From Flavobacterium urocaniciphilum (lineage in GTDB: Bacteria; Bacteroidota; Bacteroidia; Flavobacteriales; Flavobacteriaceae), in contig NZ_FOEI01000002.1 of the NCBI RefSeq assembly GCF_900110615.1, positions 310,001 to 374,000 of the forward strand: a stretch of DNA of 64,000 nt, written 5' to 3'. This document shows, one piece after another, positions 19,352 through 29,416 of this stretch (its first letter is position 1; each line of letters begins with the position of its first letter). The notes under the pieces were generated by a model. It was not told the origin of the DNA, ran no database searches, and saw only the letters and a program-made list of their open reading frames with translations. The translations under genes and the position numbers were made by a program.

Positions 19352-20329
19352 TTAATCAAGAGATTGATTTTCTTGATTGGCTAATTTACTAATTAAAACA
19401 TATTCTTGAGCAGAAATACTGCCGTAATAAAAATTTAATGGATTTACAACTTCACCATTTTTATGAACTTCATAATGTAAATGTGGTGCTTCACTTCGAC
19501 CTGTACTTCCAACATATCCAATAATATCCCCGCGTTTCACCTTTTGACCGGCTTTTACTTTATATTTACTTAAATGAGCATATAAAGTCAAATATCCATA
19601 ACCATGGTTGATTTCTATATGATTTCCATAACCTGATAAACTCGCATCTGCTTTTCGAACAATTCCGTCACCAGTTGCATAAATTGGTGTTCCTGTTTTA
19701 GCCGAAAAATCCATTCCTTTATGAAATTTTCTAATTTTTGTAAATGGATCACTTCGATACCCAAAACCTGAAGCCATTTGTCTTAATTCTTCATTTTTTA
19801 CCGGTTGAATCGCCGGAATCGCTTTTAATAAATTTGCTTTTTGTTTCGCTAGTTTTGTAATTTCATCTAAAGAAACCGATTGAATAGCCATTGCTTTCAT
19901 GATTTCATCTACTTTTTTTGAAGAACCAATAATCAAATCACTATTATTAAAATCTTCTAGATCTTTATATCGATTAACGCCGCCTAAACCTGCACGTCTT
20001 TCTTCGTTTGAAATAGCAGTGCTGTTAAAATAAACACGATACAAATTATTGTCGCGCTGTTCTATTGCAGATAAGCCCTCATCCATTAAAGCAATTTTTC
20101 GATTCAATAAATTGTAATTTTGTTTCATAATTTCCAACTCACGAGCTTGTAATTTCGATTTTGGTGTTTCAAAAAAACTGGTGTTACTCAAAATGAAAAA
20201 GCATAAAAATCCAAATAATGCACTTGCAAATAAAAACAAAAACGCATAGCCAATTTTGGTACTGTTTTTAGTTACAATTTGCTTAAATGCCAATTTCTCA
20301 GCATCATAATAATATTTGACTCTTTTCAT
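19352..20329 (-). CDS. M23 (LytM-type) peptidoglycan endopeptidase, membrane-anchored
   Basis: 325 residues. One membrane helix (about 27-48) is followed by a coiled coil (about 60-110) and a helical part, then the M23 domain (about 185-305). The zinc-site motifs are present: FHKGMDFS (His and Asp ligands), the HGYGYLTLYAHLS segment with a catalytic His, and HLHYEVHKNG with the second metal His. The product should cut peptide cross-links in peptidoglycan or activate other hydrolases, as in the family. Divergent from alaS, and leads a unit with the MerR gene. Confidence 0.93.
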   Translation of the reverse strand: MKRVKYYYDAEKLAFKQIVTKNSTKIGYAFLFLFASALFGFLCFFILSNTSFFETPKSKLQARELEIMKQNYNLLNRKIALMDEGLSAIEQRDNNLYRVYFNSTAISNEERRAGLGGVNRYKDLEDFNNSDLIIGSSKKVDEIMKAMAIQSVSLDEITKLAKQKANLLKAIPAIQPVKNEELRQMASGFGYRSDPFTKIRKFHKGMDFSAKTGTPIYATGDGIVRKADASLSGYGNHIEINHGYGYLTLYAHLSKYKVKAGQKVKRGDIIGYVGSTGRSEAPHLHYEVHKNGEVVNPLNFYYGSISAQEYVLISKLANQENQSLD

Positions 20330-20348
20330 TAAATTGTTTAAAAATTAC

Positions 20349-20356
20349 TATTTTTG
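20349..20356 (+). promoter_or_regulatory. -7 box upstream of alaS
   Basis: TATTTTTG, an exact TAnnTTTG box, about 98 nt before the alaS ATG. The long leader contains a partial palindrome around TTTCACTTTGAAA (20405-20417). Confidence 0.45.
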
Positions 20357-20453
20357 TGCTCTTTATTACAAAGTAACAATTATTATACGAAAAATCTTTA
20401 GAAATGTTTCACTTTGAAACAGAAATTTTAGTTTTTCAATAAATACATATCAA

Positions 20454-23090
20454 ATGAAATCGCAAGACATAAGAAAAGCTTATTTACAATTTTTTGAAAG
20501 TAAAGGACATACCATCGTTCCTTCTGCACCAATTGTTTTAAAAGATGATCCAACCTTAATGTTTAATAATTCGGGAATGGCTCAGTTTAAAGAGTTTTTC
20601 TTAGGAAATGGTACACCTAAAAGTCCAAGAATTGCAGATACTCAAAAATGTTTACGTGTTTCAGGGAAACATAACGACTTAGAAGATGTTGGTTTTGATA
20701 CGTATCACCACACTATGTTTGAAATGTTAGGAAACTGGTCTTTTGGAGATTATTTTAAAAAAGAAGCGTTAGCTTGGGCTTGGGAATTTCTAACGGAAGT
20801 GTTAAAGTTAGATAAAGATCGTTTGTATGTTTCAGTTTTTGAAGGGAATCCTTCTGAAAATGTACCTTTCGATCAAGAAGCATTTGATATTTGGAAACAA
20901 TATGTTTCGGAAGACCGAATCATTTTAGGAAATAAAAAAGATAATTTCTGGGAAATGGGAGATCAAGGTCCTTGTGGTCCATGTTCAGAAATTCATATCG
21001 ATTTACGTACAGAAGCAGAAAGAGCAGCTGTTTCGGGTAGAAGTTTAGTAAATGCCGATCATCCACAAGTTGTTGAAATTTGGAACAACGTTTTCATGGA
21101 ATTCAACCGTAAAGCGGATGGTTCTTTAGAAAAATTACCTGCACAACACGTTGATACCGGAATGGGATTTGAGCGTTTATGTATGGCAATGCAAAACGTG
21201 ACATCTAACTATGATACAGATGTTTTTACGCCGCTTATCGCGAAAGTTGAAGAGATTACTGGATTGAAATATACTTCAAATGAAGTAAAAAATATCACTG
21301 AAGAGCAAAACAAAACAAATATTGCTATTCGTGTAATTGTAGATCACGTTCGTGCGGTGGCCTTCGCTATTGCAGACGGACAATTGCCTTCAAATACAGG
21401 TGCGGGTTACGTAATTCGTAGAATTTTACGTCGTGCCATTCGTTACGGATTTACGTTCTTAGGAACAAAAGAACCTTTTATCAATAAATTAGTAGCTGTT
21501 TTAGCTACGCAAATGGGTGAGTTTTTCCCTGAAATTAAAGCGCAACAACAATTAGTAACAAATGTAATTCGTGAAGAAGAAGCGTCTTTCTTAAGAACGT
21601 TAGAGCAAGGAATTCAATTGTTAGAAAACGTAATGCAAAATACTTCAGGAAAAGAAGTTTCTGGAGAAAAAGCATTCGAATTATATGATACTTTCGGTTT
21701 CCCTAAAGATTTAACTGCGTTAATATTAAAAGAAAAAGGATATACGTTTAATGAAACTGATTTTGAAGCAGAATTACAAAAACAAAAAGCACGTTCTCGT
21801 GCAGCTTCAGAAGTTTCAACGGAAGATTGGAAGGTCTTAATCGATGGAAATGTAGAAACTTTTGTAGGATATGATCAAACAGAAAACGAAGTTAAAATTA
21901 CTCGTATTCGTAAAGTAGATTCTAAAAAAGATGGTGTTTTATATCAGATTGTTTTAGATAACACACCTTTTTATCCAGAAGGTGGTGGACAAGTAGGAGA
22001 TAAAGGGGTTTTAGTTTCTGCGAATGAAACGATTGAAATTATTGATACGAAAAAAGAAAACAACTTAATTTTACATTTTGCAAAACAATTACCTGAAAAT
22101 GTAAATGCTAGTTTTACAGCTAAAGTGAATACTGATTTACTAAATGCGACATCTAAAAATCACTCGGCTACGCATTTAATGCATTTGGCTTTGAGAACAA
22201 TTTTAGGAACGCACGTAGAACAAAAAGGTTCATTGGTAAATCCGAATTATTTACGTTTCGATTTCTCTCATTTTTCTAAAGTGACGGATGAGGAATTACT
22301 TCAAGTTGAAGCTTTTGTAAATGAAAGAATTGCACAGCAAATTCCTTTAATTGAAAGAAGAAGTATTCCAATTCAACAAGCGTTAGACGAAGGTGCGATG
22401 GCATTATTTGGCGAAAAATATGGTGATACTGTTCGTGCGATTAAATTCGGTGATAGTATGGAATTGTGTGGAGGAATTCACGTGAAAAACACTGCGGATA
22501 TTTGGCAATTTAAAATTGTTTCGGAAGGTGCAGTAGCAGCGGGAATTCGAAGAATTGAAGCGATTACTGGTGATGCAGTGAAAGATTTCTATACGAAACA
22601 AGAACAAACATTAGCGGATATTAAAGAGACGTTGAAAAACCCTCAAGATATTTTAAAATCGGTGGTTTCTTTACAAGATGATAATGCAAAATTGAAAAAA
22701 CAAGTTGAGCAATTATTAAAAGAAAAAATCGACGGATTATCAGCTAGTTTAGTTTCTGAAATGAAAGAAGTAAACGGAATTAATTTCTTAGCAAAACAAG
22801 TTGATTTGTCAATGAGTGCAACGAAAGATTTAGCACAAGCGATTGGAACTTCAAAACCAAATTCCTTTGTGTTCTTAGCTTCAATTGAAGAAGGTTTACC
22901 AAATATTCACTGTTATATTTCTAAAGAATTAGTAGCCGATAAAGGCTTAAACGCTGGAAATGTAATTCGTGAGTTAGGAAAACTTATTGATGGGAATGGT
23001 GGTGGACAACCGTTTTTCGCATCAGGAAAAGGTAAAAATGCTAACGGAATTGGTGCAGTTTTAGAAAATGTAGTAAGTTTCGTGAAGTAA
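20454..23090 (+). CDS. alaS: Alanyl-tRNA synthetase
   Basis: 878 residues, normal length. Charges tRNA-Ala and edits mischarged serine and glycine. Class II catalytic motifs are at the N-terminus ([53 protein letters not shown]), the tRNA-recognition region follows, and the editing domain has the zinc ligands in [13 protein letters not shown] and CGGIHVKNT. The C-terminal coiled coil and C-Ala domain include the glycine-rich [16 protein letters not shown]. It is followed by a clear terminator. Confidence 0.99.
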   Translation: MKSQDIRKAYLQFFESKGHTIVPSAPIVLKDDPTLMFNNSGMAQFKEFFLGNGTPKSPRIADTQKCLRVSGKHNDLEDVGFDTYHHTMFEMLGNWSFGDYFKKEALAWAWEFLTEVLKLDKDRLYVSVFEGNPSENVPFDQEAFDIWKQYVSEDRIILGNKKDNFWEMGDQGPCGPCSEIHIDLRTEAERAAVSGRSLVNADHPQVVEIWNNVFMEFNRKADGSLEKLPAQHVDTGMGFERLCMAMQNVTSNYDTDVFTPLIAKVEEITGLKYTSNEVKNITEEQNKTNIAIRVIVDHVRAVAFAIADGQLPSNTGAGYVIRRILRRAIRYGFTFLGTKEPFINKLVAVLATQMGEFFPEIKAQQQLVTNVIREEEASFLRTLEQGIQLLENVMQNTSGKEVSGEKAFELYDTFGFPKDLTALILKEKGYTFNETDFEAELQKQKARSRAASEVSTEDWKVLIDGNVETFVGYDQTENEVKITRIRKVDSKKDGVLYQIVLDNTPFYPEGGGQVGDKGVLVSANETIEIIDTKKENNLILHFAKQLPENVNASFTAKVNTDLLNATSKNHSATHLMHLALRTILGTHVEQKGSLVNPNYLRFDFSHFSKVTDEELLQVEAFVNERIAQQIPLIERRSIPIQQALDEGAMALFGEKYGDTVRAIKFGDSMELCGGIHVKNTADIWQFKIVSEGAVAAGIRRIEAITGDAVKDFYTKQEQTLADIKETLKNPQDILKSVVSLQDDNAKLKKQVEQLLKEKIDGLSASLVSEMKEVNGINFLAKQVDLSMSATKDLAQAIGTSKPNSFVFLASIEEGLPNIHCYISKELVADKGLNAGNVIRELGKLIDGNGGGQPFFASGKGKNANGIGAVLENVVSFVK

Positions 23091-23106
23091 AATATAATTA
23101 ATTATT

Positions 23107-23147
23107 AAAAACCCTCCATTAGTTTAGAACTCTTGGAGGGTTTTTAT
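23107..23147. terminator. Terminator after alaS
   Basis: AAACCCTCCA pairs with TGGAGGGTTT around a 17-nt loop, with a T run after it. It lies between alaS and the converging RidA-like gene. Confidence 0.85.
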
Positions 23148-23148
23148 T

Positions 23149-23532
23149 TTAATTCGCTTTTTTATCAATTACAGCTGTAGCTTCAATTTCAATTAACCAA
23201 TTTCTATTTCCTAAAACGGTTACACCAACTAAAGTACTTGCGGGATAATTTTCAGTGCCTAAAAAATCTTTTCTTACTTTTCTGAAAATTGGTAAATCTG
23301 TTTCTGGATTGAAATTTACTATATACGTATTCATTTTTACTACATCTTTAAAACTAGAATTACACTCTTTTAAAAGTTTTTCTAATTTTTTAAAAGTAGC
23401 AATGGTTTGAGTTTCTAAATCGTTGCCTTCCCCAATTTGTCCAGAAATATGTAAGGTTTTCGTTTCACCAGTTTCTGTGATTACTACTTGCGAAAAACCT
23501 TCGTTAGGATGTAAATATTCTTTTTTGAACAT
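23149..23532 (-). CDS. RidA/YjgF-family protein
   Basis: 127 residues from the ATG at 23532, 8 bp after the ABC exporter stop. An upstream in-frame start would overlap that gene. The sequence has the YjgF/RidA layout: GFSQVVITETGETKTLHISGQIG, then TFKKLEKLLKECNSSFKDVVKMNTYI, and NYPASTLVGVTVLGNRNWLIEIEATAVID at the end. The usual RidA catalytic arginine region reads PASTLVGV rather than PARxxVxV, so imine/enamine deaminase activity is uncertain. It is a small trimeric cytoplasmic protein in the family. Confidence 0.85.
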   Translation of the reverse strand: MFKKEYLHPNEGFSQVVITETGETKTLHISGQIGEGNDLETQTIATFKKLEKLLKECNSSFKDVVKMNTYIVNFNPETDLPIFRKVRKDFLGTENYPASTLVGVTVLGNRNWLIEIEATAVIDKKAN

Positions 23533-23540
23533 AAAATAAA

Positions 23541-25286
23541 TTATTTTCTCTCTCCAATTTGTTGACGCCACATCGCATAGTATAATCCTTTACTGTCAAC
23601 CAAATCTTGGTGTTTACCTTGTTCTATAATTTTACCTTGTTCTAAAACAAAGATTTTATCAGCATGCATGATAGTAGATAATCTGTGAGCGATAAGTACA
23701 GTAATTCTGTTTTCATCGGATATATTTCGAATCGTACTATTAATTTCTTCTTCAGTAATAGAATCTAATGCTGAAGTAGCTTCATCAAAAATCAATAAAT
23801 TAGGATTTCGCAAAATGGCTCTGGCAATAGATAATCGTTGTTTTTCACCACCTGAAACTTTTATTCCACCTTCACCAATTGTGGTATTGATTCCGTTTTC
23901 AGCTCTGTTTAAAAGATTATGGCAACTGGCTTTATGTAAAGCATTTAAAAGTTCTTCATCTGTTGCGTTTGGCTTTACAAATAATAGGTTTTCTTTAATT
24001 GTACCGGAGAATAATTGGGCATCTTGGGTAACGAACCCTAATTGTTTTCTAACTTCTAATACATCCACTTTTTTCTCATCAATATTGTTGTAAGTAATAC
24101 TTCCAGTTTTAGGTTTGTACAATCCAACTAATAATTTTACTAATGTTGTTTTTCCAGCTCCAGAAGGCCCAACAAAGGCAACAGTTTCTCCTTTTTTAAT
24201 TTCAAAAGTGATGTTTTCAACCGCTTTAAAACTAGCAGATTGATGTTGAAAACTAACTTCATTAAACGCTAATTTTTCAATGACGCCAATTTTTGATGGA
24301 TTTTCAGGTTTGTATTCCGATTCTTTTTCTAATAATTGTTTGAAATTGTCTAACGATACTCTTGTTTCATTTTTTACAATGATAAATTGACTCATTTCTT
24401 GCAATGGATTAAAAATGAAGAAGGTAAAAAACGTCATCGTTAATAAATCTCCCACTACAATTTTACCTTGAAAAACGAAGTAATAAAGAGTAAAAACCAC
24501 TAAGGTACGCATGAAATGAACCGTTGTTCCTTGAATAAAACTCAAACTTCTGATGTAACGAATTTTTTGTAATTCTAATTTTAAGATTTTAAGCGTGTTA
24601 AGGTTTAAACGACTTTCTTCTTGATGCGTTAAACCCAAACTTTTAACCAATTCAATGTTACGTAAACTTTCTGTTGTAGCACCAGCAAGCGCATTGGTTT
24701 GAACCACAATTGATTTAGAAACTTCTTTGATTTTTTTACCTAAATACGAACTTACAAATCCGATAATAGGTGCAGTTACGATAAAGATTAAGGCTATTTT
24801 TACATCAATTCTTGCGATATATACAAACACAAAAATAAATCCAACAATAGTTTGAAATACTAAGGAAATGGAAAGATTGATTAATTTTTCAGAATCAATT
24901 CGTACTTTTTGAAGTTTGCTTAACGTTTCGCCACTTCTTTGATCTTCAAATTGTGCAAAAGGTAAGTCTAATGATTTTTTAATACCATCTGTATACATTT
25001 CAGCACCGGTTCGTTGAATAACAATGTTCGTAAAATAATCTTGAAAATTTTTAGTTATTCTAGAAATCATTGCAATGAAAATCGATAGTCCAAGCCAAAA
25101 TCCGACTGACTTTAAAAAGCCTATTTCATTTCCCTTATATTTAGCAATTCCAACACCGCAATCTTGCATTAATTTACCGGTAATAACCGAATCACTTAAG
25201 CTAAAACAAATATTCAAAGCGGCCATGAATAAAGCAATAAGTAATAAATATTTATGTTTTTGTAAGTATGAATAAAGTAACTTCAT
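23541..25286 (-). CDS. ABC exporter (MsbA/MdlB type, half-transporter)
   Basis: 581 residues. Six membrane helices lie in the first 310 residues (for example 13-33, 61-80, 140-158, 165-182, 261-279), followed by one ATP-binding domain with Walker A GPSGAGKT (373-380), Q-loop FVTQDAQLF, signature VSGGEKQR (477-484), Walker B LLIFDEATSALD (497-508) and the H-loop IAHRLST. The product would work as a homodimer in the inner membrane. The substrate is not evident; lipids, peptides and drugs are all carried by this class. The RidA-like gene follows in the same unit. Confidence 0.93.
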   Translation of the reverse strand: MKLLYSYLQKHKYLLLIALFMAALNICFSLSDSVITGKLMQDCGVGIAKYKGNEIGFLKSVGFWLGLSIFIAMISRITKNFQDYFTNIVIQRTGAEMYTDGIKKSLDLPFAQFEDQRSGETLSKLQKVRIDSEKLINLSISLVFQTIVGFIFVFVYIARIDVKIALIFIVTAPIIGFVSSYLGKKIKEVSKSIVVQTNALAGATTESLRNIELVKSLGLTHQEESRLNLNTLKILKLELQKIRYIRSLSFIQGTTVHFMRTLVVFTLYYFVFQGKIVVGDLLTMTFFTFFIFNPLQEMSQFIIVKNETRVSLDNFKQLLEKESEYKPENPSKIGVIEKLAFNEVSFQHQSASFKAVENITFEIKKGETVAFVGPSGAGKTTLVKLLVGLYKPKTGSITYNNIDEKKVDVLEVRKQLGFVTQDAQLFSGTIKENLLFVKPNATDEELLNALHKASCHNLLNRAENGINTTIGEGGIKVSGGEKQRLSIARAILRNPNLLIFDEATSALDSITEEEINSTIRNISDENRITVLIAHRLSTIMHADKIFVLEQGKIIEQGKHQDLVDSKGLYYAMWRQQIGERK

Positions 25287-25363
25287 TTCTAAAAATTTAT
25301 CCTACAAAAATAAGGAATAAAAAGTCTTACTGTATTTTTTAGGAAGTATTTAACTTGTTTTTG

Positions 25364-25371
25364 TACTTTTG
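25364..25371 (+). promoter_or_regulatory. -7 box for the GSCFA gene
   Basis: TACTTTTG, an exact TAnnTTTG box, 19 nt before the ATG at 25391. No clear TTG at -33. Confidence 0.5.
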
Positions 25372-25390
25372 ATTAAAGATAATAAGAACT

Positions 25391-26341
25391 ATGAATTTTC
25401 AAACGCAAATACCTATTTCTAAATCAGATTTTCCAATAGATTATTCTTCAAAAATAATTTCCTTTGGTTCTTGTTTTGCTGAAAATATGGGTGAGAAATT
25501 TGAATATTTCAAGTTTGAAAATGTGGTAAATCCATTCGGAATAATTTTCAATTCGGTTTCTATTGAAAAGTTAATTATAAGATGTATTCGCAAGCAATAT
25601 TTTACGGAAAACGATATCTTTCAACATAACGATTTATGGCATTGTTATGAAGTGCATTCGGAACTTTCAAATTCTAATAAAGAAGAATTTTTAACAACTT
25701 TGAACGAATTAATCGATTCCACTCATCAACAACTATTAGAATCAACACATATAATTATTACACTTGGAACTTCATGGGTGTATCGAAACATTGAATCTAA
25801 TGAAATTGTTGCCAATTGTCATAAAGTGCCGCAAAAACAATTTACTAAAGAATTACTTTCTGTAGCTCAAATTGAATCGAATCTTCAAAAGATACTTTCG
25901 GAAATTCAAACTATAAATTCGCATTGTAAATTTATTTTTACCGTTTCACCGGTTCGTCATATTAAAGACGGATTTATGGAAAATAACGTGAGTAAAGCGC
26001 ATTTGATTGCAGCTTTGAATTCTGTTGTCACATTGAGCTTGTCGAAGTGCAACTATTTTCCGAGTTATGAAATTATGATGGATGAATTACGCGATTATCG
26101 TTTTTATGCAGAAGATATGTTGCATCCAAATCAAACGGCAATTGATTATATCTGGATAAAGTTTTTCGAAAACTATGTTGCTGAAAAGGAATTCGGAACC
26201 ATGCAACAAGTTTGTGATATTCAAAAAGCGTTGCATCATAAACCATTTAATCCGAACTCGGAAAGTCACTTAAAGTTTTTAGAAAATCTGAATTCTAAAA
26301 TAACTTCAATTAAGAGTAAACTACCTCATATTCAATTTTAA
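25391..26341 (+). CDS. GSCFA-domain protein (SGNH-like hydrolase fold)
   Basis: 316 residues with the name-giving motif GSCFAENMG (26-34) and the conserved ITLGTSWVY and FTVSPVRHIKDGF blocks. The family is distantly related to SGNH/GDSL hydrolases; its substrate is unknown. No signal peptide. The segment VVTLSLSKC (about residues 213-221) is encoded by an imperfect palindrome (26029-26049) that looks like a dispersed repeat inserted in frame. The stop codon abuts the first AATACG-N8-CGTATT operator. Confidence 0.88.
   Translation: MNFQTQIPISKSDFPIDYSSKIISFGSCFAENMGEKFEYFKFENVVNPFGIIFNSVSIEKLIIRCIRKQYFTENDIFQHNDLWHCYEVHSELSNSNKEEFLTTLNELIDSTHQQLLESTHIIITLGTSWVYRNIESNEIVANCHKVPQKQFTKELLSVAQIESNLQKILSEIQTINSHCKFIFTVSPVRHIKDGFMENNVSKAHLIAALNSVVTLSLSKCNYFPSYEIMMDELRDYRFYAEDMLHPNQTAIDYIWIKFFENYVAEKEFGTMQQVCDIQKALHHKPFNPNSESHLKFLENLNSKITSIKSKLPHIQF
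26029..26049. repeat. In-frame palindromic repeat inside the GSCFA gene
   Basis: CACATTGA and TCGAAGTG form an imperfect 8-bp stem (one mismatch and one wobble) with a 5-nt loop. I recall the sequence CATTGAGCTTGTCGAAGTG as a dispersed element in Flavobacteriia, usually intergenic. Here it is translated as VTLSLSKC. Confidence 0.45.
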
Positions 26342-26391
26342 AAATACGCATTTTATCGTATTTCCTTCTGTATAGTTAAGTTGTAAGTTTG
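26342..26391 (+). promoter_or_regulatory. Operator 1 and promoter (AATACG-N8-CGTATT, TAAGTTTG)
   Basis: Perfect 7-bp arms AAATACG (26342-26348) and CGTATTT (26357-26363) with an 8-nt spacer, then TAAGTTTG (26384-26391). The palindrome centre is 38.5 nt upstream of the last base of the -7 box. There is no TTG at -33, where the palindrome overlaps, which fits an activator-dependent promoter. It serves the 26416 gene and possibly the PQQ-like gene. Confidence 0.75.
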
Positions 26392-26415
26392 TCTTGTAAC
26401 TATAACTAAAATCTT

Positions 26416-26787
26416 ATGCAATTTTTCAAAAATACTATTTGCATGATCTTATTTTTTCTTTCGTGTAATGAAGCTTTTTCTCAACGACCAGTTTTAACAG
26501 ATGAGGAAATTGTTTCAGAAACAGTAACTAAAGAAATTGATCAGGTTTTTCAATCTGATGATTTTTTAAAAAAGAAAAATAAAAAATTTGCAGATGTAAC
26601 TGGTAAAATGGTAATCGATATTTCGGTTATTCAAAGTGGTAAAGTAGCAACTTTTTTTAAAGTTGAGAGCGACATTAAAAACATTGATTTTATCGATTTT
26701 ATGTCTGAATACATTTTAGAACATAAATTCAAATTTAAACTTCAAAAAAAACAACGATATAAAATTCGTTATTCCGTAACATTCTAA
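26416..26787 (+). CDS. Small secreted protein of unknown function
   Basis: 123 residues with a signal peptide (about 1-22; a cysteine in ILFFLSCNEAF could be a lipobox, but the spacing to a second candidate cut at AFSQ is equally good). The mature part is a small alpha/beta domain (VTKEIDQVFQSDDFLKKKNKKFADVTGKMVIDISVI, DFIDFMSEYILEHKFKFKLQKKQRYKIRYSVTF). The end of it resembles the small TonB-C-like domains that appear in Bacteroidota, but I cannot confirm this. It is preceded by operator 1 and followed after 28 bp by the PQQ-like gene, with which it is probably cotranscribed. Confidence 0.7.
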   Translation: MQFFKNTICMILFFLSCNEAFSQRPVLTDEEIVSETVTKEIDQVFQSDDFLKKKNKKFADVTGKMVIDISVIQSGKVATFFKVESDIKNIDFIDFMSEYILEHKFKFKLQKKQRYKIRYSVTF

Positions 26788-26815
26788 AAAAAAAACTAAC
26801 TAAAAACGCAAGATT

Positions 26816-28639
26816 ATGAAAAAATTAAGTTCACAAGTAATGTTGTTTGTTTGTTTACTGACAACCGTTACTTCTTCAGCCCAATTTGGAAAATTAATAG
26901 ACAAAGTAAAAGGTGGTGGAGGTTCAAAAAAATCTGGAAGCTTTGCAGTAGCATGGGAATCAGAATTTGATAATAAAGCAAGTCGTTTAGCTGTTGCAGT
27001 TAATGATGGAGAATATATTTTAGGTACTGATGATAATTCAGCAACCGTATTAGATGCTACTGGTAATAAAGTTTGGAGTGGCGATTATAAAGACATCACA
27101 ACTAATAAAACGAATAAATGTGAATACCAATATATTATTCATAAAGGAAAAGGAAAAGGTGGTTATTTGTTTCTTTTTGATGCTCGAAAAATGGGAACTG
27201 ATAGAGTTGCAGTTATTGATATCGTTTCTGGAAAGGAAATGTGGAATTCTGAACAATATCAAAATTTAATACCTAAAGATGGAGATAATTCTGGTTCAGA
27301 TGATGGTGAATTAGAAACTGTTAAATACATTTTCGAATTGGATGCTTTTTTAATTTCTCAAAAAGAATCTGTCATTTTAGTAAAAGCAAATACAGGAGAA
27401 AAAATTTGGGAAACAAATAGATTTAAAGGTTCTGTTGGGAAATATATTTACGATGCACAACGCAATGAAATTATCATGATTAATTTCAAACCAACTGCTT
27501 TAGGAGCCTTATTTGCAGGTTTCAAAAACCAATTGGTTAAAATGAATGCTAAAAATGGTGAAATAGTATGGGAAGCAACTTTTACTGGATTCATTGAAAA
27601 AGAATTAGTTACACGTCGCGCTATTGTAGATTTATGGATTAAAGGTGATAAACTTTTCTTATACTTAAATGGTTTACAAGTTTATAACTTAAATAACGGT
27701 CAGAAACTTTGGGAAGCTATTTATGAAAATGATATGGAGAAAAGTAGTGGAAGTTCATTTTTAGGAAATAGATCTAGAAAAGGATTTTATAGAGTAATGG
27801 CAGATCCTTTATTTACTGATAATGCAGTTTATATAGTAATGTTAGGTAATCGTGACAGAACGAAATATATTGAAAAACACGACTTACAATCTGGAAAAGT
27901 TTTATGGACTTCAGAAAAAATTACAGGTGCTTTTTGTATGCCAAATATTTATTTAACGGGTGATAAAATAATGTGTCAAGTTGGTGGAAAAGTTGAAGTT
28001 CAAGAATGGAGATTAGAGAAAAAAGTAAATCCGTATGGTGGTGGTGAAACTCAAGAATGGGTGCCTTATATCTATTGGGATTATAAAACACAAAAAAATG
28101 GTGTTTTAGCGATTGATGATAAATCGGGAACGACTTCATGGCGTTCAGAAAAATTTGACAAACGTATAACTGATTTTGTTTTAGATGGCGATAAAACATT
28201 ATTTGTTGGAGATGGTGATCAATTTTATGGATACGATATTAAATCTGGAAATCAATTGTTTGATGTAAAACACAATGATGCAGGTGTAGGAAAAGCAACT
28301 GATGTAATCGATTTTAATGATAAAGTTGTTGTGCTTTCAGAAAAAGGATTAGCTTCTTACAATAAAAAAGATGGTTCTAGAGCTTATGCAACTGAGAAAA
28401 TAAAAGGAGTAGATTTCTTTTATAAAATTGGCGAAAATTACTTTTTAAGAGATCAACGCAATAGTAAAAATATTCTTCATGGAATTGATATGACAAATGG
28501 CGATTTAAAAGGTTCTGTAGAATCGAAAGGAAAAGGTGGAAGTCCTGAATATGGAAACGGTTTAGATGTGTCTGAAGATGGAGAGTTTATCTATGCTTTT
28601 AAAGGTAAAAAAGTTGAAAAAATTAAAATAAACAACTAA
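26816..28639 (+). CDS. Secreted PQQ-like beta-propeller protein
   Basis: 607 residues with a signal peptide (MKKLSSQVMLFVCLLTTVTSSAQ). The rest is a beta-propeller of PQQ-repeat type: blades end in short G-x-x-x-W motifs such as GNKVWSG, GKEMWNS, GEKIWET, GEIVWEA, GQKLWEA, GKVLWTS and GTTSWRS. Such propellers bind partners or ligands; there are no dehydrogenase catalytic residues that I can identify and no C-terminal sorting domain. Likely periplasmic. It belongs to the operator-controlled cluster by position behind the 26416 gene. Confidence 0.82.
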   Translation: MKKLSSQVMLFVCLLTTVTSSAQFGKLIDKVKGGGGSKKSGSFAVAWESEFDNKASRLAVAVNDGEYILGTDDNSATVLDATGNKVWSGDYKDITTNKTNKCEYQYIIHKGKGKGGYLFLFDARKMGTDRVAVIDIVSGKEMWNSEQYQNLIPKDGDNSGSDDGELETVKYIFELDAFLISQKESVILVKANTGEKIWETNRFKGSVGKYIYDAQRNEIIMINFKPTALGALFAGFKNQLVKMNAKNGEIVWEATFTGFIEKELVTRRAIVDLWIKGDKLFLYLNGLQVYNLNNGQKLWEAIYENDMEKSSGSSFLGNRSRKGFYRVMADPLFTDNAVYIVMLGNRDRTKYIEKHDLQSGKVLWTSEKITGAFCMPNIYLTGDKIMCQVGGKVEVQEWRLEKKVNPYGGGETQEWVPYIYWDYKTQKNGVLAIDDKSGTTSWRSEKFDKRITDFVLDGDKTLFVGDGDQFYGYDIKSGNQLFDVKHNDAGVGKATDVIDFNDKVVVLSEKGLASYNKKDGSRAYATEKIKGVDFFYKIGENYFLRDQRNSKNILHGIDMTNGDLKGSVESKGKGGSPEYGNGLDVSEDGEFIYAFKGKKVEKIKINN

Positions 28640-28753
28640 GCGTTTTTAGTTTGTTGGTTGAAGTGGGCTCTGAATTTATTCATGGCCCATTTCTGTTTGA
28701 AATGTATTGTTAACTAAATAAGTTTTTATACATTCGTTATAAATTTTAAGAAC

Positions 28754-29416
28754 ATGAACAATTCATTACAACATTCAAATTCAATTTTTAGTAAAATTTC
28801 GGAAGTTAGAAAATGGCTTTGGGCTATCGGATTTATTGTAGTGTTGTATTTGTTTTTTCAATTTTCAAATAAAAAAGAAGATACCAATGTAATTGAATAC
28901 GATACAGCTTTAATTCAACAACAGATAAAAAATGTTGGAAAATTGGTAGTTACTGAAGGTCATTTTTCTGAAGTACTAACGTATAAAGATCAAAAAAAAT
29001 ATTTGGGAGATTGGTTGTCTTTTGAAAAGAAAGCCATTGTGGTCATAAATGCTGATGTTACTGTAGGTTTCGATTTAAGTCAGGTTAAATTTGAAGTGGA
29101 TTCTATTCATAAAGTATTGAAAATTTCTAACCTTCCAAAAGAAGAAATAAAGATCAGTCCGGATTATAAATATTATAATATTGATCAAAGTACTTTTAAT
29201 GAATTTGAAGGTCAAGATTATAATAAAATCAATAAAATAGCTCGAGAAAATCTGAATAAGAAAATTAATGCTTCAACATTAAAAACTGATGCTAAGAAAC
29301 GATTGAAAGAAGAGCTTTTTAAATTATATTCCTTTGTAGAAATTATGAAATGGAAAGTAGAAATTGAAGGAGAAACCGTTTCCAATCAACAAGAAATTCA
29401 AAAATTTTTACATTAA
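28754..29416 (+). CDS. DUF4230 membrane-anchored protein
   Basis: 220 residues with one membrane helix (about 19-40, WLWAIGFIVVLYLFFQF) and a DUF4230-type domain (VGKLVVTEGHFSEVLTYKD, KKAIVVINADVTVGFDLSQVKFEVD, KISNLPKEEIKISPDYKYYNIDQS). The role of the family is not known. It has no AATACG operator of its own; the 114-bp gap upstream has a weak hairpin (GTGGGC/GCCCAT, 28664-28690) and a TTTATA/TATAAA palindrome (about 28725-28743). Operator 2 begins inside the last codons of this gene or just after them. Confidence 0.8.
   Translation: MNNSLQHSNSIFSKISEVRKWLWAIGFIVVLYLFFQFSNKKEDTNVIEYDTALIQQQIKNVGKLVVTEGHFSEVLTYKDQKKYLGDWLSFEKKAIVVINADVTVGFDLSQVKFEVDSIHKVLKISNLPKEEIKISPDYKYYNIDQSTFNEFEGQDYNKINKIARENLNKKINASTLKTDAKKRLKEELFKLYSFVEIMKWKVEIEGETVSNQQEIQKFLH

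Noticed and set aside
23286-23340. TATACGTAT near 23320 as an operator
   Set aside because: It lies within the RidA-like coding region and lacks the 8-nt spacer between arms.
26816-28639. Quinoprotein dehydrogenase
   Set aside because: The propeller motifs fit PQQ-like repeats, but I see no vicinal cysteine pair or metal-site residues; a non-enzymatic propeller is the safer reading.
28725-28743. Sixth operator copy upstream of the DUF4230 gene
   Set aside because: TTTATA/TATAAA with a 7-nt spacer differs in arms and spacing from AATACG-N8-CGTATT, and no -7 box stands at the right distance.
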